64,000 nucleotides of DNA from Schizophyllum amplum (Eukaryota > Basidiomycota > Agaricomycetes > Agaricales > Schizophyllaceae). Within the stretch, counting starts at the first letter, position 1; the number at the start of each line of letters is the position of its first letter. The notes beneath the pieces are model-generated. The model was not told the DNA's origin. It was given only the letters and a program-made list of their open reading frames with translations, and did no database searches. The stretch spans positions 1,550,001-1,614,000 of the forward strand of contig VDMD01000004.1 in NCBI GenBank assembly GCA_007026445.1. Direction: 5' to 3'. The position numbers and the translations under genes were made by a program. Positions 54,485-64,000 of the stretch are shown piece after piece.

Positions 54485-57400
54485 ATGAGCGCCCACAGAA
54501 CGGCCTCCCAGTCGAGCGCAGGCCCGACGTCGCCGCTGCGTTCGCGCTTCAGCGACCAGTCGCTGAGGGACAAGATCAAGCCAAAGCGTTCCCGAGGAGC
54601 GATGGGCAGCGTGCGCGGTATGCGAAAGGAGATCAACAGCCACGGCCCGGTTGCGGAAAGCGGCACTCCCTCTTCCCCGAACATCCACGTCTCGCATTAT
54701 TCCTCTATTCCCGACGGTGACCCCGAAATCAGTCTCGCGGACGACATAGACTATGCCAGTCTAGACTCGCGCGGGGACAAGGCATCCAGAGTGCTCGGTA
54801 TCAAACACAGAAAGTCCATGGAGCCCATTCCCGCTTCGACGCGCACATCGCTGGTCTCGACGCGCAGCGTGCGCGAGCAGCCCTCCGTCCCCTCCTTTCA
54901 CGCCTCCTCTCCTTTAACATCGCTCTACGTCGTCTCGGGTCTCCCCAAGAGTCCGCACACATGGACGCTCGCGGACCCCGACTCCGTGTTGGGTCTGCAC
55001 CACAGCGAGGGCGCCGTGAACCGCTGGTGGCGTCCGGAAGTGCTGGGAAGCACAGTGAGCCCCGGTGCGGGGGGCGGAAAGAAGAAGAAACGCGTCAAGA
55101 GCGAGGACCTGCTCAAGGGAGCCGGTGTGCTGTCCAAACAGGAGGTCGCCAAGATGCTTTCGAAAGCGCTCAAGGTGCGGGGAAGAGACTTATCCAACCT
55201 ACGCACCTACTTATCCACCGTCAGCTCTCCTTCACGCGCGAGGTCGAGGTCATTGCGTCAACATTGCAGCCAGCGTCGACGGTGCACACATTCACATTCA
55301 CCCTCCCCGCCCCATCCACGCCTCTCGCACCCACCCCCTCTGGCGACCTCCTGCGCGCCTCGGTCCTCTCTACTGGCGACAACCGTTCCTCGATGCTCAC
55401 GCATACGTACCCATACTCAGATGATCCATTCGCACGGCCCTCTTCGGCTTATCTGGGCCCGCCATCCCTGCTAGGCCGTCCTGCCTCCGTATCCGCTCAC
55501 AACCCAATGCCCACGGAAGCTACTGCGTCGCCTACCGTCACCTATCACGGCGTCTGTCTCACGGTCTGGTCCCATGCCGACGCAGAGCGGTCTAACGCCA
55601 TCCGTCGCACGCTCGAGGCCGGCCGCTCTCGCAAAGAATCTGCCCTGTCGGCACGCCTAAAGAACCTGCGCGCAGACATTAACACCGACGGAGCCGACCC
55701 TCGCCTGCAAGCTCGCCGTACCCAGCGTAAAAGCTCCCGTGGGCCATGGGGCGGCGACGGGGAGACGGATGCCGAAACAGAGGCGGACGGCGCAATGAGC
55801 GAGTCCGACTTTGAAGTGGCGTCCACAGTGGGCGGGCACGGCCCCGGGGAGAGCACACTGTTCCTGCCCGGCGACACCGTGTTCTGGCTGCCGTACGCGT
55901 TGACGTTGGTGTCCCGCCATCCTGTCTACGACCTCATGCGGGATTACCTCACGCTGTCCTGGGCTCGGTTCAGCAAGGACGTGCAGTCGCATACGCTGCA
56001 AATTAGCAAAATACTAGCGCATCCTGCACCCCGCGCTGGTGAGCTGATCAAGCTCGACGCGAGCCCACGCGGAGGCGCCGACGGGGATGGGTCTCTCGAG
56101 GTTATCGCACGTTTCCCGGGAGGGTTGGACTTCGGCAAAGGGCTGGTGGACATCAACTTTACGATGTGGCCGCTTTTCAAGTGTCTAAACATCGACAATA
56201 TTCTCACCATTTGCGAGGTAAGGTTGTCTTGGGACCGAGATGTACGACGCTAAACCCTTTCCTTCAGATTGCGTTGTCGCCAACTGGCCGCATCTTGTTC
56301 TTCTCTCGGCACCCCGCCATGCTCGGTATTGCGGTAAACACGATCAAGTACCTCGTCGAGCTTAGGGGGTGGAACGGCATCGCACTCCCCGCCGTCCACG
56401 CGCGCGACGCCAAAATCTACATCGATGATCCCGGTCCATGGATCATGGGTCTCGCCACGGAAGCACGCTACAGCGTCCGCCCGGCGTCAGAGGTCTGCGT
56501 GTGCGACCTCGACATCAACTACTTGAACTGCTCGTCGCCACCTCCCAACGCTATCTCCAGCAAGCAGCAGCGCGAGAAGTACAGGCAGCGGCTACTTGCG
56601 GCGTTCCAGGATGGGTCTGGGCAGTACAGCTACCATCCCGACCACTGCGTACCCAGCGAGTTCAAGGAGGCGTTCCCTGCCGGACGCTTCCGCCCTGTGT
56701 GCAAGATCCAGGCGAAGCGCGGCGCGTCGTCGTCTGCTGTCGCGGAGCAGATCAAGCCTCCCGAGTGGTGGCACTCGACCCGCATCATCCAGGCCTTTGA
56801 CGTGGTGCTCCAGGACCGCGTGAGCTCCCATAACGCCTTCTCTAGGAGAGCTTTGCCTGACATTTCTTTCCAGTACAAGAAGCCCTCGCTTCTCAAGCGA
56901 CTATCCATGTTCAACTCAGTGAAGCGTCAACCGCAGCTATCTGCCGCGGAGCAGCACATTCAGCTCTCCATCCGCAAGCGCGCGACGGCGTTCGTCGACG
57001 CGCGCGATGACCTGGAGACTAAGATCGGCCGTCTTTCCCGCCGCCTGAACTTCCTCATGACGGAAAGCGACCTCTGGCGTGACAAATTTGTCACTTTTGA
57101 GCAGTACGCAGAGAAGCTAAGTGCGGAGGCGAACCAGCTGCGTGCAAAGATCAACAAGGAGCAGCGCGAGACGAAGCGCCTGAGTGGACTTGTCAGTCTG
57201 ACCGCGCAGGAGAAGGGGCGCTTGCAGGGCCGTACGTGTGATGACCTATCTATGAAGGTGGCGCTGACTTCTACGTCTTGTCAGAACTGCGCGATACCGA
57301 GAGCGCACACAAGACCGCCATGGTTGAGCTCGAGCAGATGCGGGAAACCATGGAGCGCATGGAGCTCGAGCGTGCTGAGATGGTCGCGGAAGTCGAGGCG

Positions 57401-58412
57401 CAGATAGAGCGCGCGCTAGCCAGCATGGCCGTTGACATTGACGACTCGGAGTACGGCTCGGAGCGCACGCATAGCCGCCTCTCCAGCCGCCCCGGCAGTC
57501 GGATGAGCAGCCGCGCGCAGAGCCCGCTGAGCCCACGCAGCAGCGGCAGACATCTGCGCTCCTTTCCGACGGAATCGACGCTGGCGGAGCATTATGGCGA
57601 GGGCGCTCCTGAGGGTCACAATGGCGTGACGCCCATCAAGGAGGATCGCGAGGAAGAGGAGGATTCTGGGACGCATGACGAGGAAGCGCGCGAGAAGGCC
57701 AAGCGATTCTCCGCTACGAAAGACGAGTTAGGCATGCAAGCTGTCGACGAGGGCATCGCCCTCAAGAGCGAGGGTATTGCTAAGAAGGTCCTCGAGATTC
57801 AGCAAAAGGTGCGACTAATGACGATTCGCATGACTGAACTGCTGCTGACTGCATAACTAGCTTGAGACTGCTCTTGCCAATGAGCCTCGCCGTCGCAAGC
57901 GGGGTGCGACCGTCACTGACAGGGAGCGTACCTCCGCCAGCGAGGAAGACGAGGCAACTCGGGAGGCACGCCGCTCGACGAAGGCTCGGCGTGGCAGAAG
58001 TGGAACCGTGTCCTCCATCACCACACCTCGCAGCGGCACGGCTTCTTCCAACATCACAACGTCCACTGCCAACACAACGGCGACTGCTGACAGTACCGCT
58101 ACCGCGGATTCCTTCACGGAGGTTCCCGAAGAGGACAGGTCTCGTCCGAACGACGCAGATACGCCAACACCGACATCTGCTACTATGCCTGTCGTGCGCA
58201 AGATTGCGTCTGGTGCATCCATCAGCGCCATGCGACCAGCGTCTCCTGCCCCACCCATACCACGCCGTGCTGCGTCTCGGCAAGCGCCTCGTCCCCTATC
58301 TGGCACGCGCACCACAGATGAGTCGGACGATTTCCAGAGTGCATACTCCGGTAGCCCCGTGGCAGCTACGCCAGTCTCGATGAGGCGGGCCCAGCGGAGG
58401 ACGATACTATGA
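54485..58412 (+). CDS. DENN-domain protein (Rab GEF-type regulator)
   Basis: The first ATG of the frame is at 54485 (MSAHRTASQSSAGPTSPLRS); the open frame extends upstream only without ATG. Domains: Ser-rich basic N-terminus; uDENN-like start SLYVVSGLPKSPHTWTLADP; KLSFTREVEVIAST-type strand; VTYHGVCLTVWSHADAERSN. The cDENN core follows (FWLPYALTLVSRHPVYDLMR; VDINFTMWPLFKCLNIDNIL; ALSPTGRILFFSRHPAMLGI; LVELRGWNGIALPAVHARD), then a dDENN-like part (PEWWHSTRIIQAFDVVLQDR), coiled coils (about 56990-57210 and 57330-57430) and a Ser/Thr-rich tail. DENN proteins act as GDP-GTP exchange factors for Rab GTPases; the Rab is unknown. The stop used here is TGA 58410-58412. It overlaps an ATG opening another frame to 58600 (ATGA), so the exact C-terminus could differ if an intron is missed. 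Confidence 0.85.
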
Positions 58413-59085
58413 CGGCGCTCGTGAACGATAGCGTCGACGTCGACGTGGAGCGCGCGTTCGGCCGCAAGCCTGCTGATCCATATACCTCCATGCCGCGAAG
58501 GGAAAGGAGGACAGGTGCATCGCGTGCAACCCAAGATTCGTCCAGTCCGATGGAGACGTATGTTTCCCAGTCAAAACTCGTCTCTCCCTCAGGCCATTGA
58601 AGCGACTCTGGGCGGAGGGGGGTCGAAGATCATTGCTTGCTTACTCGCGCGGATATACCCGCACCATCTATATATTACTTCCGCGACTACATAATAGCGC
58701 CGCGACAGCACTCCTGCACCTCATTCGTTTGCTCCTTACCAGGTTGCTTTATGCATCATCTGTACTTCAGCCTCCTTTCCCTTCAGAACCGGTCTATATC
58801 AGACCCGTCGCTCGTCCGCTCGTTGATCTCTCTTCTTGTCTTGTTTTACCTTCCCGATCTCATGTATGTTGGGGTGCAACTAGCTGGCCATCTTGGATAT
58901 GCGTTCAAGTACATTACATCGTCCGCTGTACACGTGCACAACAGTACATAGAATACATCGACAGAGTCCTACAAAAAGAAACGTGTTCATACAGGTTTGG
59001 TAAAGTAGAAGATGCATCCGATACAGATAATCAACCGTCCATTCGACGACGCGCGTTGTGCGCTTTCACGACAGAAGCGATCTCG
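58413..59085. other. Convergent intergenic region
   Basis: 673 bp between the DENN gene (+) and VPS13 (-). The first 190 bp stay open in a second frame (MTALVNDSVDVDVERAFGRK...) that could be an alternative 3' exon of the DENN gene. The remainder shows no coding signal. Confidence 0.4.
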
Positions 59086-62000
59086 CTAAAGAACCAAGAC
59101 TGGTGACGACTTGTCCGGTATGTATACGAACTTGTCTTGCGATTTGCCGGCTTTGTGTTGGAAGCGTATGCCGTTGTCCTCGACAGTCACGCCGCGACCT
59201 GGGTGAACGACAGTTCCCACTCCAGACGTAACTTCTTGGCCCAAATGGAGAGGACCTTCGTGGTCGTCAACAGGATCACGGTTTCGCCGCCGGGAGAGAC
59301 TTTGAACAATTAATTGGCGTGCAGTGCAACAATCACGAGAACCATACCGATATGCGCGACGTAGGATTCATTTCTGAACATGCCGTTTTCCAGATCCTTG
59401 AGCCAGTACTGGACCGTTGCTTCCTTGCTGAGTACGCCTATAGTATGGGAGGTCAACACATCGAATCTGATGCTGTGTCAATCTCACTCACTCGCAAGAC
59501 ACCATCGGCCGGGATATGGCGAGGCTGCAGCAAGGTAAGTCATTTACACCCGAATGCAGGACAAACATACCAAGCGCGCTCTGTCTTTCTCAGGATTGTC
59601 GAAAACGGTAGTCGTGTTGCGGATACCTAGGAAATTTAGACAATGGCTGCAACCAAACACGGACAATCTCACCCTCGGAGACATTGGAAGCTAGGTCGAA
59701 GACCCCAACGACGGGCTTGGTCACAGCACTGCTGCCATGAGAGTCCAAGGCGACTTCGAGCCTGTCGCAATGCTTACCCGACGATTCCTTTCCCCCATGC
59801 CCTTGAAAAAACCTAGAGCGCCCTCGCTTTCCGCGCCTTCGATCGGCTTCATCTATGACGCTCGTAAGCGTCTGTATCTCAGTGAGGAAGCTATCCTTAC
59901 CACCACTCCTTCCATAGCGCTTGCGACACTGTTCGCCAGGGCCTCTCCACCGGCAGTTACACCATAACTGAACAGCGTTATTTGAGAACAAAAGCGATCG
60001 CTGAGATCACGCACATAGCATGTCGTGGCTTGTTCCGCCTTTGGTTCATCCTCCTTCGTGCCTGATATTCCGAGTCGAACGTCGCAACGGAGAGACCTGA
60101 CACCAACTCAAACTCTAGACGAGCGTCAACGAGTAACCGGCGCACCTTTCCCGACACTGCTTGTGAACTTTGTGAAGCTGTCACTGACGCCGAAGACGGT
60201 CTTCTTGACGAAGCTTGCTGCACCCTAGATATAGATGAGAGTCTGCGCCCGTGCGTGATTACTAATATTACCTTCGCAATACCGATACCGAGCTCGGAAT
60301 TGCCATGCATCACGACGCCGTTGAAGGGCTCGTAGAATATGTCGGCCACGCCGGAGCTGACATTCGTGAATAGCCCGACCGGATTACCGATGAAGTCTGC
60401 CGAGCCCAGGATGCGGTAGAGTTGACGAAGCACATCCTGGCGGTAGTGATACATTATACGGGAAGTCAGCTCGGGCGGCGTCAAGCGCATGTCTTTGATT
60501 GCCAGTGCATTCATCTCGAGCGGTGCGTCATTGATGTTGCCGACCGCCATGGTAATAGCGTTGATTACGACGGCTAGAGGATTGCGAAGGCTGAGCCTTA
60601 GGTAGAGGAATCAGTCAGGTACATCGAGATGCTAAGACTGCGACTCACTTCTGGTCGCTGCTCACTCGCTCTGTCCGCATGAACGACATGAAGAGCTTGA
60701 TGGGCTGCAGTTCCAAGACTTCGAAGTACATGTTGATGCCCTCGGCGACCTTGGTCGGCTCTGGAATATCGTCCATGCTGTCGATCAGGACACTGACAAC
60801 CCGTCATTTCAGTGTATTGAGACCAAGAAGAAGATATACTCTTGAGTGCTCTCCTCCACCATGCTCCATCTATCTGCGTGAGGTCGTATATCGAAAACAG
60901 AAGGTCTTCATCGGCTTCTATGGTAAGCGCCTGCAGCAGAATCGAGCAGTATTTGACGAAGAGAACGCCATGCTCTTATTGGACAGTAAGACTTAGGGCG
61001 ACAACGCATTGGGAAATCGGTACCTTGGTCCTTCAGCCAGATGACAGAGCTCTGAATCGTGGGAAGTCCTGCAACACCATTGGCTTCCTTTGGGATAGGT
61101 GTAGGTTGCAAGATGACAGGATAGATCGCATCATGCAGCTGGTTGTCGAGTTGGACAGTCCCGCACGAGAGGTTGACCGACTGCGCGACCGGGCTGTCGC
61201 TATACTCGAACTTCAGTTGAGTCAGCGTCATGTAGATGACCTCCGTCAGTTTTTTGTCGATGAGCGAAACACCGATGCCTTCGAAGTCAATGTCGAATGT
61301 CAGCGTTGGTTTCACTTGGTCGCTGACTGCTTCGAAAGCCTCCGAGCCGCGAGACTGTCCTGTCGTGTAGCGGTTGAGGAGCTTCGCTGCCGAGGCTTGT
61401 ACACACTGAACTCTTCCACGTAGTTGCTGATTTCGAGGATTTGCTTCGGGCCCTCTGCACGCACGTCAAGAGAGACGATGCGATCATTGCGTCTACTGCG
61501 ATTGTCCTGCAAGGTATGAGCGCCTACGTTGATGCAGTGGTTGGCCTCGCTTACGAGGTTCCAAGGCACTAGGTCACCTATCTCCATCACGTCTACGGCC
61601 CTCTCACGACCGTCAGAAGCTAGGGAGATCTTCTTGTCCTTCGCAGCCGGGTAATCCCAGACGTAGGACGTCTGTGAGTGTGGTGCCAGCTCATACTCTG
61701 GCGTCGCTGGTTGTCGCTCGTCTGGGTGCGAGGACTGAAACTTGATAAGCACACAACATACATCAGACGCAGGAAGAGGGCGCACGATCTGATGGAAGGT
61801 GAAAGCATAATCGCTCTTGTTGTCCAGGACGAATGGATAGCCTTCTGTAGCCACGTCAAACGTGACAAATATTGTAGATCCATTGACGTTGACGTCTGCG
61901 CGAACCAGGTCAAAGCTCGGCGGCTGTCGAGGTGCGTAAAGACGCAGGTACACAGATCCGATGTCGCCTATGCTGAGTGGAGGAGACCTAGGCGACCCAT

Positions 62001-64000
62001 TGTCAACACGGTGACGATTACACTGGGCACAGCGTACCATTTGGCGTCTACGCCAGGATAGGCCACGGTGAGCAACTTGAATGGTCCAGTACGAACGGTA
62101 TGCAGCGGGCAGCTTTCACCGGACTCAAGTACCGATCGGTCGCTCAAGCCGACACCGTGCTCTCGTACCGCCAGAGTTTGCGGCAGGTTGTTCTTCAAGA
62201 TGAAGCGAGGCGCGACAGTGATGACTTTGGTCAGTTTGTACTTGCCTGACCCCTCCGTCCATGTTATGCCAGCTTGTATCTCCTCGCCTTTACGCTTCTC
62301 TGATGCTATAACGAGGACACTCTCGGCGGTGGGTGCTTTGAGACTCAGCGGCTACAAGGACCCTGTTAGATGCTTCGACAACGGTCGTCGAGGCTCACCT
62401 TCGACCAGCCGGAATCACCGAACTTGAACGCGAATTCGTGATCACTCTCATGAGAGTGTGCCAACACTGAAAGACAGTTTGAATGAGCCGTTGCGCCGAT
62501 CTTTGCAACTTACTGAAGGTCGTGCGCCGACGTGACTTCTCTGCAAGAGATATTCAGCACAGTACACAGAGTGATTGGACGCAAATTACCGGGGCTATAA
62601 TCGCCTGCCATGTCTTGTGTCGCCAACGCCCTGTTGGCACGGACCGATTTGATCGAAAACGGCATGGCGGTCTTGTTGACGAGGATGTACGGCGCGTATA
62701 TCTGAACTTTGAAGGCGCCCCCGGAGTCGGGATATCGCCTTAACAAAAGATAAGCAAAAGTTTTCGCACAGTTGATTGCACTAACACGTAATTAAGCCTC
62801 AGGTGCAGCTTGCGATCCTGCTGGTCGCGCGTGGTCAACCGGTCCTCGATCTCGAATTCCGAGTGCGCGTCTGTGTTCACGATGGAGAACTCAGATGGCT
62901 TGAATTCTGCTTGCGCATTTAGAGAATACTGAAGCGGAACTAGATTGCGGGCGAACCTGTTTCTTGAGCGTCGATGTTGAGCAGAACCAGATGTCCAAGA
63001 TCGACCGAATGCACGGGCATGACACCGCCTTTCCGAAGGTAGCTGCGCCAGTTCTGGTCCGCGTTCTTGTCGTAAATACGATACTGAATGTTGTAGGGCA
63101 AGAGATTCTCAAGTTCCATGGGGGCGCGCAACCGTAGCGTGATTTTCGGATATCTGCGAGCCGCAGTGTCCGAGCATCCGTTTGAACAGACGCCTGGAAG
63201 CGGAATGCGGCTTCGTGTGAATCGGTGTGCGCACACTTGATAGAGAAGCTCTGTCGAGCGAGAAGGTCCTCCCATCGTATGGCGGAGCACCACTTGTACC
63301 CAAAGCCCTCTACACATTCTCAGTATCATTATCAAGCCAGGCATCGCGTCACTCACGGTCCGGCTGGATGCGCACTTTGGTTTGCATGACAGCTTCGATC
63401 GGGAGTGGATAGTCTTCGCCGGGAGCGATTTTCTCCAACGGATATGCAGGATGCCCGGACTCGTCCACCAGTGTGACCTCAAGGGGGTAAAGGGTACGGT
63501 TTTCAATATTGTACGTCGACCGGATTGTCACCACCTTGACGTTGTCGATGACCTTGACCTCGCAGAGCACGCGGTTCGGGAACTTGTCGGTTCGAGGGCG
63601 AAGCGAGAACACAAATTCTCCTTCACGGTCAACGGGCACGGTTCTAAGCTGTTCCCATGCCTTTCCAACGAATTGAACACCAATGTTGTGCTGAGAGGAA
63701 TTGGAGACGTGCTTTCGGATTGTCAGTCGGAGGTCACAGATGTGACACAATGCCCACCTCGCGCATCGTTTTCCAGTCATCGAACCTCCAGTCTACTGTC
63801 TCGTCGTTCTGAACCCGTACTGCGGCGACGTCCTTCGTGTCCGTGCTCGAGTCATGGTCTGCCCAGATGAAGATTGGCGAGCCCGTGCGATTGCGGATAC
63901 GGTAAGGCGCGTAGCTTCCGCGAGCGCGCCGCAGCACCGTTTCACCCTCTGTGCTCCACATCTTGGCGGTCGTCAGGGCAAGTTCAGCGAAAGTCGCGCT
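59086..64000 (-). CDS. VPS13: VPS13 lipid-transfer protein, C-terminal portion
   Basis: The gene enters from the right edge without its 5' part. VPS13 is a very long rod that moves phospholipids between membranes at contact sites. Recognisable pieces, N to C: the adaptor-binding (VAB/SHR-BD) repeats (WADHDSSTDTKDVAAVRV; FVVSIDRE-like strands; SYVWDYPAAKDKKISLASDG; VDVMEIGDLVPWNL), then the C-terminal helical domain LSLRNPLAVVINAI, LEMNALAIKDMRLTPPELTS, RQLYRILGSADFIGNPVGLF, SSGVADIFYEPFNGVVMHGN and GIAKGAASFVKKTVFGVSDS. The end is a PH-like segment (DKFVYIPDKSSPVLVL; TAG 59086-59088). GNPVGL and the KGAASFVKKTVFG helix are family signatures. Many short introns. The 5' two-thirds of the usual ~3,000-residue protein is outside the window. 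Confidence 0.93.

Overview
This is a 64 kb stretch of a GC-rich filamentous fungal nuclear genome, almost certainly an Agaricomycete (Basidiomycota). Genes are packed closely on both strands, nearly all are split by many 45-70 nt GT-AG introns, and the proteins (Ime2/Crk1-type kinase with polyQ leader, Rec8 kleisin, DUF3292/GRAM protein, DENN protein) read like basidiomycete orthologues. I see no rRNA, CRISPR array or bacterial-type operon, and no tRNA that I could support by eye.

Left part (1-29,000): partial membrane protein (-), DNA ligase I (+), mitochondrial pyruvate carrier MPC1 (-), an unknown disordered protein (+), isopentenyl-diphosphate isomerase IDI1 (-), meiotic cohesin kleisin REC8 (-), a 939 bp non-autonomous DNA transposon (MITE) with TAA target duplication, an unknown Ser/Pro-rich protein (+), a NIPA-type magnesium transporter (-), HSP104 disaggregase (-) with heat-shock elements, complex I zinc subunit NDUFS6 (-), an Ime2/Crk1-family kinase (-), PRPP synthetase (-), and an ARMT1/DUF89 metal-dependent phosphatase (+).

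Middle (30,130-43,729): one intact, very young Ty3/Gypsy chromovirus, 13,590 bp, on the minus strand. It has two 562 bp LTRs that look identical, a perfect 5 bp target duplication (GCACT), an uninterrupted gag-pol reading frame of about 2,888 codons with a C-terminal chromodomain, and, downstream of pol, an additional large gene of about 1,103 codons that I reconstruct from two overlapping frames by a canonical 121 nt intron. That extra gene and the more than 900-residue extension in front of gag are the least explained objects in the window. The element sits 40 bp behind the stop codon of the ARMT1-like gene.

Right part (44,300-64,000): mRNA decapping enzyme DCP2 (-), the INCENP/Sli15 subunit of the chromosomal passenger complex (-), a DUF3292/GRAM membrane protein (+), a DENN-domain Rab regulator (+), and the C-terminal portion of the lipid-transfer protein VPS13 (-), which runs off the right edge.

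The host genes are unrelated housekeeping functions (DNA replication, meiosis, mitosis, mitochondria, isoprenoids, nucleotides, RNA decay, membrane traffic) and do not form a pathway cluster. Several show notable gene structures: a possible dual mitochondrial/nuclear start and an apparent 1-nt frameshift in DNA ligase I, a 6-nt microexon that completes the zinc site of NDUFS6, and two 11-nt microexons plus a GC-AG intron in the ARMT1-like gene. Exon joins were worked out by eye and have not been checked against transcripts.
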